Origin: Gentiana macrophylla
Lineage: Eukaryota; Streptophyta; Magnoliopsida; Gentianales; Gentianaceae
Assembly: GCA_026214975.1 (NCBI GenBank)
Contig: CM047806.1
Coordinates: forward strand, 83,871,599 to 83,935,598
Length of the DNA stretch: 64,000 nucleotides
Reading direction: 5' to 3'
Shown here: positions 46,218 through 57,010 of the stretch, piece after piece
How positions within the stretch are numbered: the first letter of the stretch is position 1
Layout of the letters: every line of letters begins with the position of its first letter
Position numbers and translations under genes: made by a program
The notes under the pieces: model-generated
What the model was told of the DNA's origin: nothing
The model's input: only the letters and a program-made list of their open reading frames with translations
Database searches by the model: none

Positions 46218-47240
46218 TATATTGATGTATTGAAGAAGATAAGTGACTTAAAGGTTTCTGATTCTGGAGTTGAAGAAGTCCCTGCTGAACAACCTGCTGG
46301 TAACTCTACTAATACAACAACAGATGTAGTTCAAGGATCTGTTGAACCACATACTGGAAAAAGAGCTGACCCTGCTGAAGATTAGGTTCCTATAAATCAA
46401 ACAAATCAAGATTTACAATGGTTGAAGGATCACCCTGTTGAACAAGTAATTGGTGATGTACAGCAAGGTGTAAGGACTAGAAGACAACTAGAAGCCATGT
46501 ATACATGCTTCTTGTCTCAAATTGAACCTAAAGTTGTTGAAGAAGCAATTTCTGATCCAGATTGAATAATTTCTATTCAAGAAGAACTTAATGAGTTTGA
46601 AAGAAATCAGGTATGGACACTAGTGGAGAGGCCTGATCATGCAAATGTAATTGGTACTAAAGGGGTATACAGAAACAAACTGGATGAATATGGTACCATT
46701 GTTAGAAACAAGGCCAGACTAGTGGCAAAAGGCTTTTCTCAGGCTGAAAGAATAGACTTTGATGAGACATATGCCCTAGTTGCAAGATTGGAGACTATAA
46801 GATTATTTTTGGCATATGCTGCACATAAGAACTTCAAAGTATACCAGATGGATGTCAAAAGTGCATTTTTGAATGGCATTCTGGAAGAAGAGGTTTATGT
46901 TCAGCAACTCCCGGTTTTGAACTAAAAGATCAAGAAGATAAAGTGTATAGAATCAATAAAGCACTTTATGGTTTGAAACAAGCACCAAGAGCATGGTATG
47001 AGACTTTATCTCAATTCTTGGTGAACAATGGTTTTAACAAAGGTACCATTGACAAGACACATTTTAGAATCAATGAAGGTGACAGCACCCTGCTGGTACA
47101 GATTTATGTGGATGACATAAGTTTTGGTTCTGAAAATGAATTGTTATGTGAAAAGTTTGCTAATCTCATGAAAAGCAAGTTCCAGATGAGTATGATGGGA
47201 GAAATGAACTAATTTTTGGGATTACAAGTCAAGAAAATGC
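46218..47240 (+). pseudogene. Reverse transcriptase of Sirevirus D
   Basis: An acidic linker (46218-46550) precedes the RT. Blocks: [10 protein letters not shown] region, [12 protein letters not shown] (Trp of GTKWVY replaced by Gly), [13 protein letters not shown], a frame break after VYVQQLP (46910), [15 protein letters not shown], the catalytic box YVDDISFG (usually YVDDIIFG) and [13 protein letters not shown], then a TAA at 47210. Multiple defects; not active. Confidence 0.9.
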
Positions 47241-48090
47241 AAGATGAAATCTTCATTCATCAAACAAAATACACCAACGAGCTGCTGAAGAAGTTTGGAA
47301 TGGAAACATCACAAAAGTATCAACTCCTATGGGTACAAGCATCAGACTGGATGAAGATAAAGAAGGCAAAGATGTTGATCAGACTTTATACAGAAGGATG
47401 ATAGGAAGTCTGTTGTATCTTACAACCAGCAGACCTGATATATCCTTTACAGTAGGTGTATGTGTAAGATTTCAATCTAAACCTAAAGAAAGTCACTTAG
47501 TTGTAGTAAAAAGGATTCTCAAGTATCTTAAAGAGACTTTGGGATTAGAGATATGGTATTCAAAAGATGGAAGTTTCAAAGTTATATCCTACTCAGATTC
47601 TGATTATGCTGGGTGCAAGATTGATAGAAAAAGCACCACAGGAACTTGTCAGTTGATGGGAAATAGACTTGTTTCCTGGTTCAGCAAGAAACATAATTCA
47701 ATTTCAACTTCCACTCTTTGAAAAGTGAATACATTCTTCTTTGAAATCTATTGTGCACAAGTTTGATGGTTAAGACAGCAACTAAGGGATTATGGGATTG
47801 AAGAAAGAGAAATTCCCATAATGTGTGATAATACAAGTGCAATAACATAAAATCATGTTTTGCACTCAAGGACCAAACACATTGATGTAAGATATCATTT
47901 TATTAAAGATCATGTTGAAAAGAAAGATGTGGTGGTTCTCTATATTCCTAATGAAGATCAACTTGCTGACATCCTTACAAAACCTTTGGATAGTGAAAGA
48001 TTTGCTAAGTTAAGAACTAAACTTGGCATTATCAAGGTTGACGACCTACTGATAGGACATCAACGTACTGGAATTCACCAAAAGGACTAG
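47216..48090 (+). pseudogene. RT thumb and RNase H of Sirevirus D
   Basis: Continues LGLQVKKMQDEIF, a frame change near 47330, RMIGSLLYLTTSRPDISF, KPKESHLVVVKRILKYLK, and RNase H motifs SYSDSDYAGC, DRKSTTGTC, SWFSKKHNS. The STxEAEY block with the catalytic Glu is replaced by a stop and unrelated-looking codons (47718-47760). The domain resumes with SRTKHIDVRYHF and LADILTKPLDSERF to a stop at 48088-48090. Confidence 0.9.
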
Positions 48091-48105
48091 TCTTTGCCCT
48101 GCTGG

Positions 48106-48226
48106 GTGCGCTCACTTGGAAGATTAGTAATTTGTATCAACAATTCCTAAGCACTCCTATAGTTTGGACAATTGAGCAAATGAAGTTGCCTAGGGGATTG
48201 GTCTTTGTCTTGTTGGGTGAGCTCAC
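48106..48226. repeat. Two palindromic repeats between pol and the envelope-like region (D)
   Basis: Perfect GTGAGCTCAC at 48217-48226 and a one-base variant GTGCGCTCAC (still palindromic) at 48106-48115, each in a repeat of about 55 bp that reads TTGGTCTTTG...TTGGGTGAGCTCACTTG...ATTGGTAT. Spacing is 111 bp, against 107 bp in B. Confidence 0.8.
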
Positions 48227-48748
48227 TTGACAGATCAGTCATTGGTATTACACTTCATCTTGTATTATCAATTGGACAAAACTATGTTAGGAAAGATCAG
48301 TTGTGTATTTTGTATATCAGCAGACTGCTGAACTTGCTGGGTCTACTGAAGAAGTGCAGCAGACTATACACACTCTACTGAAGGTGAAGTCCACTGAAGA
48401 AGTCTGCTGTATGGAACTTTGCTGATAAAGTCAGACCAAAATGAAAGTCAACAATCGAGTTTTTGGATATTAATCTTATCCTTATTACAACTGTTACAAG
48501 TACATAATGGTTTCTTACATTAGTGGGACACATGGTAGTACCACATTTAATTCAGACTGAAATCATGGTTAATGGTACAGTACGTGCACAGTACTTGCCT
48601 AACGGTTATTACCACTACTTTGCTTTATATATATAAACACATACACAAAGAATATGCATACAACTTCAGATCGATTCTTTCTCAATATACATAAGTGTGA
48701 ACACAAATTTGCAGAGATTTTCATCTTCATCTTTCTCAATCGTTTACA

Positions 48749-49820
48749 ATGGCGGACAAGGATATTCATCTTGGTACGAGTCAAAGTGTTAGAGGTTATG
48801 TTGTTGATGCTAACAAGACTGAGTTAGCAATCAATCTTGGAAGGAGAATCAGGCGTTATGATGGACTGGAAACCATTTTGAATCTCAGGTTGGAGAAAAT
48901 CTCATATACCAATGTTTGCAATTTCCTGAGAAACATGGTGATAAGAGATGACAGGGAGGCATTCATCACAACTGTGAATGGCCAAGTGATTGAAGTAACC
49001 TCAGACCTGCTGAGAGAAGCTTTTGGATTTGGACTGGGAATGATGCCCCTACAAATCTAGAATTGATGCAACTACCAAGGCTGGCTTTTGTTAATTCAAT
49101 ACAGGCAAACAAATCCGTAGCAACAGCCTTGAACATCAATGTCAAGAATGTTGCGTATGAATATAATCTACTCATCAAACTAGTTGCCACGAACATTTTG
49201 GGATTCATTGGTAGTCTTGACACTTTATCAGGTCCTAAGATTGACCTGCTGATAATCATTTCAAGAAGTAAAAAGTTTGATTGGGCTGGCTTCTTTGTTC
49301 AATACATGAAGAAATTTATGACAGATGAGAGAGAAGCTATTGAAAATAAGCAGAAAAAGAAACAACCTGTGACATATATAGGTTCTGGTTTCTTCTTAAA
49401 GACCAAACCTTTGGGTTTAATGGTTCAGGCCCTGCTGAATCATCTAGAAATTCCTGATGTTGCACCTTCAAACATCAATAAATCAAGATACAAACCAGAA
49501 ATTAATTATTCCATTCCTGGTTTGGATGATGATGAAGAAGATGAAGAGACATAAAGTGATGGTGTTGATAAGGATGGTAATGGTGGTGAGCAGGAACAGA
49601 GGACAAAAGCTAGAGATGATGTACAACCTGCTGCACCCAAGAAGATTGTTGAGAAAAGGAAAGGTGTTGATACAAAGAAAATCATTGATCTGTTAAAGCC
49701 TAAGAGGACAAGGCAATCAGTAGACAATACTGAGTCTACTGAGGTTCAGGTTGATGTAGAGGCTACTGAGCATACTAAAATTGTGAAGAAAACTGCTGCA
49801 GATATCTTGAAGGAACAGAT
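48749..49820 (+). pseudogene. Envelope-like ORF of Sirevirus D, part 1
   Basis: ATG at 48749, about 660 nt after the pol stop, preceded by TTTACA and a TATATATATA run at about 48625. N-terminal domain: NLGRRIRRYDGLE, LRLEKISYTNV, LLREAFGFGLG, then a frame break at 49058, NVAYEYNLL, GFIGSLDTLSGPKIDLLII and DWAGFFVQYMKK. An Asp/Glu-rich patch (DDDEEDEET) ends in a stop at 49552. The next part, rich in Lys and Thr, runs to the solo LTR at 49821. Strongly similar to B (29740-29207), so this domain is under constraint in the family. Biochemical role unknown. Confidence 0.82.
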
Positions 49821-51314
49821 TGTTCGGAGGATATTGCATCATTAAACAAAAAGAAAATTTATAAACCCTAACCTATATGCAAAACTAACTCCTAACCGGC
49901 CGAATACCGGGTAATTGCTAGTAAAGCGGGATAAGTAAGGGGTCGATCCACAAGGAATTGGGCTGTTGAATCTAATCTTATTAACTCTCTCAATTGCTAC
50001 TCATGAAAACAAGTAAACGAAAGAAAAACATATAAACGAAGATAGAACAACTAAAATAAATCTAACCTCTAACAAACAATAAAAACGACCTAAACTAAAG
50101 ATACATGGGATCAAACAAAATACAAACCAAGTGATTTCAATCCTAGTTCATCTCATGATTTTAATTCAAATTGTGGTTTCACCTTTACACGAGATACAAA
50201 TTCCTAATCTCTTAGTGAATCTATTTCTCAAGCTATGAATTCCTAATTCCTTAGTGAATTCAATTATTGATCTCTCCTCTTCCGAATGTTGAGACCAATT
50301 TCCATACAAAACGAAGGTGTAGATTCATGTTAACTCTCGTATTTTAGAATCTAACATCCTAGATAATTAATCCATTAATTTGTCACGAATTAACGATTAA
50401 AGATCCTATCTTTCTATGGTGATCTAGTTTACGCAACTTCCGTATGTTGTAAACATATCAATTAGTAAACAAATCTCTCGATATGAGTTCACACGATAGC
50501 ATCATAATCATAGAACGATACAATATAAATCAAAAATCATGAGGATAAACAAAGCTTGAATAAATCAAAAAGATGAACTCACATATTTTATACAATGGAT
50601 GATCCATGAATTGAAAATGAAACAAAAACAATCCTAATCTAACCTCGGATCACCCGAGCACAAGGCTCGGGTGACCGGCCTTGAGACTCCCAAAGTGCGG
50701 CTGCTCTCTTGGAAATTTCTGATGTGAAAATTGTGTATGAAAAGGTATCGTTTAGGGTTGGGGCGCAGCTGCTTTATATAGATTTTTAGGTCGGCCAGGC
50801 TAAGTCGGCCGTGGACGCCCGTCCGTTTTGGGTGGACGCCCGTCCAACTGCTTTGGACTCAAGGGCAGACGCTCGTCCAAACTCTCTGAATCACTTTTCC
50901 TCTTCTGGACGCCCGTCCAGCTTCTCAAACGCTCGTCCACCATGGACGCTCGTCCAATCTTCTGGATGCCAGTTCGGCTGGATCAATCAACTTGATTTCT
51001 TTCCTTAAATCTTCTATTCTTCCATAAATATGATTGATTCCTTTCCAACTTCGAATTTCTCTCTTTAAGATCATCTTTTCCATTACTAATGTGTATCTAC
51101 AATTTAGGAAAACATACCAAAGCGTAACATAATTCCAAAATCATATAAAATCACCATTTAAGCACCTAATTCGTTACGTTTTGCAAATTAACTAATAAAA
51201 GCACCATTTACTCAATAATTCAATATAGAGCTCGATTTCTATGAAAATAATACGAATATGGGGGAAATTGATATAAAATATATCTATAAAAATCATACAA
51301 TTCGACCCTTAACA
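49821..51314 (-). mobile_element. Solo LTR of a Ty3/gypsy element (TSD CAGAT)
   Basis: 1494 bp, TGTTCGGAGG...CCCTTAACA, with CAGAT at 49816-49820 and 51315-51319. The envelope-like reading frame continues across it. Termini and layout resemble element C's LTR (TGTTCGG...CCTTAACA), so they are related families. On the minus strand it has a TATA box (TATATAAAGC, about 50771-50780) with six palindromic repeats upstream (50813-50955). Confidence 0.93.
50813..50955 (-). repeat. Array of six GGACGYCCGTCC/GGACGCTCGTCC palindromic repeats in an LTR
   Basis: Copies at 50813, 50834, 50867, 50907, 50928 and 50944: GGACGCCCGTCC three times, GGACGCTCGTCC once, and two with a changed first half (AGACGCTCGTCC, AAACGCTCGTCC). 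They start about 33 bp upstream of the minus-strand TATA box. The position suggests promoter elements. Confidence 0.85.
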
Positions 51315-52701
51315 CAGATCAAAGAATATTCAAGGAAGAGGAAAGCTGCTAGTAAAGAGCAGTTAGAAAAGGAACTTTTTTATGTCCCTGAAAGACCTAC
51401 TAAAAGAAGGAAGCAGATTGCAAAGAAGAAGGGACATGGAAAGGGAAAAGAACTGAGGGTTCTTGAAAAACAAAGGGAAGAACATTCAAAAGAAGATATT
51501 GAAGAAACAACAGTTTTTGTTGAGACTACTGAACATGCTACTGAGGTTGTTGTTGAGCAACCAGTTGAAGAACCACAGTAAACTGTTGTTTCTGGACCTG
51601 CTATGGAAGTTAATGAATCTGTGGAAGACCTTACTGAGGTTGCAACAACTCAGGGGGAAGGAAAAACTGTTGAAGACCCTGCTGAAGAGCATGAGATTCA
51701 GGGGGAAGAAAGTGTTGAACAAATGGAGATAGTAGGCGCAAATTTGCCAACTGAAGAGTCTACTGATCCATTTGTAACTGCTGAAGAAACATTGAGCCAT
51801 CTTGTTGAGACTTTTGAAAGTCAACAAGTTGAGCAACCTGCTCCTCGGAAGCCCACAATTCCATTTGAAAGAAAGGAGAAAAAGTCAAAGAATGAGAAAG
51901 AGGATCCCAACTTCAGGAAGATTCAGAAATATTTTCAATGGAAGTTTGGATTCTACAAGAGACATAAACCAGTAGCAGAGCCAGTGACTGGATTTGAGGA
52001 ATGGGCTTTTGAGAATCTTGGAGTGGAGAATCTCTTAGGATTAATTGATACCTCAGAATTACAGATGAGGCTGCTAGACATTATAGAAGATGGGAAAAAG
52101 AAGAAAAATATTATGTTTAGAGATCCAAAATTTACACCATCTACTAATAGTGATGATTGATCATCCTCTGATTCAGATGATGATCATCCTATGTATCCAA
52201 GAGAGTCCAGTGGTGTTGCATTGGAAAGATCCACTGAAGAAGCCGACAGGGTCTCATGAGAGAAAAACATGAGATGATCTGCTGCCGAGGGCCATAGGAT
52301 GACAATTTAGACCAAGAACTGGCTGCTACTTATATTGAAGATTTGAAAGCTCAAACTGGTGCAGCAACACTTCTTAAGGATGCTATTTTGACAAATGTCT
52401 CTGATATAGTAATGATTGAGCAGACTGATGTCAATTCTGAGACATCCACTCAATATCAGGACAGCATAGACACTGAAGAAACCTTAGCTCAAGCTGCTGA
52501 AGTTCTTAGAGAAATAGCTGAGGTTGGTGGTGTTCTAGAAGAAAACATGGATATTTTTGTTGATACTGCTGTAGAGATGGAGGTTCAGTCTGCTGAGGTA
52601 CAGACAACAACTGAACACAGGTTGGAACTGGAGGTCCTAAGTACTGAGGATCTGACAGTCTTGGGACAAAGGTTGGACTTATTGCTGGGATTGGAGGAAT
52701 C
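51315..52701 (+). pseudogene. Envelope-like ORF of Sirevirus D, part 2
   Basis: Resumes with KEYSRKRKAA and the basic patch KKKGHGKGKELRVLE (nuclear-localisation-like), acidic Val/Glu repeats to a stop at 51579, then 51603-52160 with QWKFGFYKRHKPVAEPVTGFEEWAFENLGVENLLGLID, a frame break, and 52343-52701 (acidic, DSIDTEETLAQAAEVLREIAEV). It stops at insertion E; GAATC 52697-52701 is the duplicated target. Matches B 28700-27300 in order. Confidence 0.8.
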
Positions 52702-53579
52702 TATTGAGTATTTTGTGTAGTAAAGTTATAAGTTGATTGATTTTCAAAAGTAACGTCTCCCGTGATTTAAAGCTTTTATATAAATATTTTAGTGATTTGA
52801 ATTATTTTTAATATCTGATAATATATGTTGTTGTGTGACTTACATTTTATTAATTGTATCATCTTATGTCACATTAACTTTGCCATGAAGCAGTCAATGC
52901 TTACGTTGTATGACATCCTTGATGTGTCTTTGTTTTGCAGGAAATAAATGAATTAATTTTTTAATAATTTAAATATATTACAAAATTAATTTTATATATA
53001 TTTCAAATTAGTTAAGTAATTAAATGTAAATTAATTTTTCCATTTCAATTTTTCTTTGGCATAACCTGGCCCTTTTTATTTTTCACCCGTATAATCTGTA
53101 CCCCATTATTTCCCCAACCCTAAGGGCATCTCCAACGCAGACAGGTCTTGCACCATTTTTCCAAAAATAGAAAAATGGGGTTGCTCCAACGAGGTGTATT
53201 TTTCCCCCATTGCACCATTGCACCATCCTTTTGCACCAAAAATGGTGTCGGGTAACCCGACACCAAAACCCATTTTCCCATTCTTTTTTTTTTGTTTTAT
53301 TTAATTTTGAAGGAGAGATATGTGTATATAATATTTATTGTGTATCATTAATTTGATTAAATTACATTACATTACTTGATATTTTATTAAAATTAATTAA
53401 TTCAATTTTTTATTATTTAAGTTGTTTTAATATTAATAAAAATACAAATCATACATTTATTTGACATTAGGAATACAAGCACACCGAATTACATAACGAC
53501 AAAAAAAGTACTGAAATAACGTTAAACTCACAAAGCATACGATAAACTTACTACTAAGCAAACATATTAATAAAAGTAA

Positions 53580-54628
53580 TTAATAATCATCTAGACCACC
53601 TCCAGATGGACCAAGATTGTTGAAGCAGTTATCGAACGCATCTGAATTGTTAAAAGATTGTTCTGGATTACCAAACGCATTTGGATTGTTAAAAGATGGA
53701 TCTGGATTGTTAAAAAATGGAGTCGAATTGTTGAATGTTGGATTTGGATTGGTTAAAGTTGGATTGTATTTTCGGAAAATCCTTGCTTGTTCAGTTTGCA
53801 AAAAGGCTCGTTGAATTGGATTAGAAATGGTGTTCAAATCTGTCATAATTAACTTCATATCATTTTGTCATTCCTTGATATCATTGCGTCGTTCCATTTC
53901 AAGTGTTTTTCTTTGCATCACCTCTGTCATCGTTGTGGTTTTATCTACTAACTTTTCTGCACACTCAACCAATTTTTCATCGTGTGCCTACTTTGATTTG
54001 GTACTTCTTGTCCCAAGTGGTCTTTTCGAAGTAGAAACAGCTTTTTTCGAAGTAGTAGCATCAGTGCTATCTTCGCTTAAATTGATACTAAACGACACCT
54101 CAAGAGATGTAACTACCGGTATCGCTTGGTTAGATGAACTATCACCTTCATGAGCTGCAAATCTTTGGAGATCTTTCATAATGGGCCATACATGATCAAA
54201 TCTGAACACTCTATCACATAATGGATCTTCGTTGTACGCCTTCTTGGCTCGAATGTACTACATCAAATAAATAAAAATATATTAACAAATGACATATAAT
54301 ATAAGTAACATATTAATAATTCACTACTCACAATGTCCTTTTCTGATGCGCCACTTTGATTCCGATTTTCTTCTTGTCGGATTTTACCCCTCATTTTGTC
54401 AACTCCCTTGATGATAGCACCCATACGTTTCATTATGGATCTTTTGTTTCTTTCCTCAATCATCGTGTCCGTCTTGTTCGTGTTGTATTCTTCCATAATC
54501 CGAGTCCAAAATTCGGCTTTGGGCTGATTGGTATTGAATATTGAGTCTTGGCAAATATCTATGTAAACATGGCATAAGTGTTCATCTTCTTCAATTGTGT
54601 AAGAAGTGCTTCTTCCACGTGATTCCAT
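53580..54628 (-). pseudogene. Harbinger ORF with Myb/SANT-like domain (two exons, two nonsense mutations)
   Basis: Exon 1 from ATG 54628 to 54332: a trihelix/SANT-like start (SYTIEEDEHLCHVYIDICQD, PKAEFWTRIMEEYN, RSIMKRMGAIIKGVDKMRG). A 74-bp intron (54331-54258) with donor ATT|GTGAGT and acceptor TGTAG|TACATTC fits the reading frame. Exon 2 continues KKAYNEDPLCDRVFRFDHVW to a Ser/Thr-rich part, then an acidic helix and an Asn/Pro-rich tail (NPTFNNSTPFFNN) ending GGGLDDY at 53580. Stops interrupt exon 2 at about 53988 (TAG) and 53861 (TGA). In this family the protein acts with the transposase in DNA binding and nuclear import. The tail resembles NAM-associated C-terminal domains. Confidence 0.85.
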
Positions 54629-54852
54629 GAATACAAAGATATATTTATCTGTAAGAGAAAGAAGGGATAATATAGATGAGGTGAGGTTTAAAAATATGCA
54701 ATCATTTGGTTTATATAGAAAATTGAAGTGAACAAGTTGTGGGTAAATGTTGAACTTGCAGGATAATTATTGTGGAGTTGTGGTTGTTGATGGGTTGGAA
54801 AAAGATGTGGTTGTTGATAGGTTGAAAAAAGTTGTCATTGATTGATAGCTTT

Positions 54853-55190
54853 GATAAAATTCGGATGGTAGAGATGTAACGTAATCTGACGGGCGGCCAA
54901 GATTGAATCTAAGAGGATTTTTTATATCATATCCACACAAAATTATCCAGATAAATAGATTATCCACCATGTATCGTTGTATCACATGTTGACATCATAA
55001 AACAATATCCTCATATGTAGATAAAATTCGGATGGTAGAGATGTAACGTAATCTGACGGTCGGCCAAGATTGAATCTAAGTGGATTTTTGATATCAAATC
55101 CACACAAAATTATCCTCCTATCTAGATAAAACTTGAATGGCGGAGATTTAATGTAATATGACGGATGGCCAAGATCGATTCAAGCTAATG
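54853..55190. repeat. Three direct repeats in the divergent promoter region of the Harbinger element
   Basis: Units of about 95 bp start GATAAAATTCGGATGG at 54853 and 55020 and GATAAAACTTGAATGG at 55125. The first two are nearly identical (through TCCACACAAAATTATCC); the third is shorter and diverged. All carry TGACGG/TGACGGG followed by GGCCAAGAT. They lie between the two divergent genes, so may be regulatory or transposase-binding sites. Confidence 0.85.
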
Positions 55191-55293
55191 TCATTGATAG
55201 AATTTGTGTTTATAAAATCCGGATGCAAATTAACTAGTTTAGCATCCATAACAATTCTAAATTCCTTATTCACTCTTCAAGATAACATTCAGT

Positions 55294-56590
55294 ATGAATA
55301 CTTCATCTGAATTATCTTCAAATATTAGGTCAAGTGATGATGAAGATGACGGAGTTGTTCAGCATCTCGCAGCATGTAATGATTTCGTTGGTCAATTACT
55401 CACCAGGCCACACGAGCCAAACATTCGTAGAGGTTCAATCCCAGGTCATAGAGTAATCAACCGTGAGAGAGAAGTTGTTGATCGTAAGTTGTATGATGAC
55501 TATTTTTCTGAAAACCCAACATTCAATGAAACAATGTTTCGACGTCGTTTCCGAATGTCTCGCAACTTGTTCTTTCGTATTGCTAATGGTGTGAAAACCC
55601 ATTACAACTATTTCGTTCAAAGAACAGATGTGATTGGTAAAGTTGGATTGTCTACCTTTCAGAAGGTAACGGCGGCGTTGCGGATACTGGCATACGGTAT
55701 GCCGGCAGATGCTACTGATGAGTACATTAGAATAGGAGAGTCAACTGCAACAGAGTGTGTGAAGCGATTTTGTCGTGCTGTTGTTGAGGTGTTTGGAAAT
55801 GAGTATCTAAGATCACCTACGCCTGCTGATGTTGCTAGGTTACTGCATATTGGCAAAGAACGTGGCTTCCCAGGGATGCTTGGCAGTTTAGACTGTATGC
55901 ATTGGCGGTGGAAAAATTGTCCAGCTGCATGGGCGGGCCAATATTCCGGAAGAAGCGGACACCCAACCATCATTCTTGAGGCTGTGGCGGATTATGATAT
56001 TTGGATTTGGCATGCATATTTCGGTATGCCCGGATCTAATAATGACATTAATGTCTTGGAAGCATCCAACCTCTTTGCCAATCTCGCCGAAGGTATCGCT
56101 CCTCCGGCAAACTATGTCAATCAAGGAAAGGAGTTTACTATGGGCTATTATTTAGCGGATGGTATCTATCCAAAATGGGCAACTATTGTGCAAAGTATCC
56201 ATGATCCCCGAGATCCTAAAAAGCAACTTTTTGCAGCGAACACAAGAATCACTTAGAAAAGACGTGGAACGTGCATTTGGAACTCTACAGGCACAATTTG
56301 CAATTGTGGCTGCACCAGCTCGTTTTTGGAACAAACGCGTTTTACACAATATAATGACCGCATGTATAAAAATGCACAACATGATAGTTGAGGATGAGCG
56401 TGACTTAGATGTACCAATTCAAGAAGCAATGGAAGCGCCTGCACCGAACATCGAAATGGTGGATGAAAATACACGATTTCAAAAATTTCTCAAGCGTCAT
56501 GAGCGTATCAAGGATAGAGACGTGCATTTTGCACTTCGTGATGCCTTGATTAATCATGTGTGTGAGGAATACTCCAACTCGGAGAATTAA
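55294..56590 (+). pseudogene. PIF/Harbinger DDE transposase, one frameshift
   Basis: Start ATG 55294; 320 codons to a TAG at 56254-56256, while the C-terminal part continues in another frame to 56590 (SLRKDVERAFGTLQ, VLHNIMTACIKMHNMIVEDE). One indel between about 56222 and 56250, possibly in the T run AACTTTTTG, explains the shift. N-terminal helix-turn-helix-like region: MFRRRFRMSRNLFFRI, STFQKVTAALRILAYG. Catalytic residues: Asp 200 (SLDCMHW), Asp 251 (SNNDINVL) and the Glu of KDVERAFG, which lies beyond the shift, so the catalytic set is split. The total length fits the usual size of about 400-430 residues. It would cut and paste the element at TWA targets. Confidence 0.93.
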
Positions 56591-57010
56591 TTGATCTTTT
56601 ATCATTATGTAATTTTAATTTTTCTATTTCATTTCGTTTGTATTATTAAATGTTTCTATTTCGATAGTCCAATTAAATGTTTGTATTCCGTAATATTAAT
56701 AAATGTTTGTATTTTAATCTTGTTTTGAATAAAAATAAATTTAGGACATTTTTTTTATTTTAAAATAAATATATTACGAACCTACTATATTATTCATACA
56801 TCATACATTAATTTTTAAATGTGTATTTTGTTATTTGATTAAAGAAATATTTTTATTTTTATTTTTTAAAAAGAGATTAATATGAAATATTCCTGAAATA
56901 TTTCTTTTGGTGTAAAATTTGGTGTAGAATGGTTGAAAAAGAATGGTGTAATTTTACACCATTTTGGTGTAATGGTGCGGAAAAATGGGGGGAGGGTCGG
57001 AGATCTCTAA

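Larger units (their letters stand above)
53124..57007. mobile_element. PIF/Harbinger DNA transposon with two divergent genes (TSD TAA)
   Basis: 3884 bp between TAA target duplications (53121-53123 and 57008-57010). Termini are imperfect inverted repeats: GGGCATCTCCAAC on the left and GAGATCTCCGAC read inward from the right. Subterminal parts share GCACCATT and GGTGTAA/TTACACC units. It encodes the two proteins typical of plant PIF/Harbinger elements, on opposite strands: a Myb/SANT-like protein (-) and a DDE transposase (+), with a 665-bp shared upstream region. Both genes carry disabling mutations. Confidence 0.93.

Noticed and set aside
50813..50955. CRISPR-like array
   Set aside because: Units are 12 bp palindromes with irregular 4-28 bp spacing inside an LTR of a plant retroelement; this is not a CRISPR.
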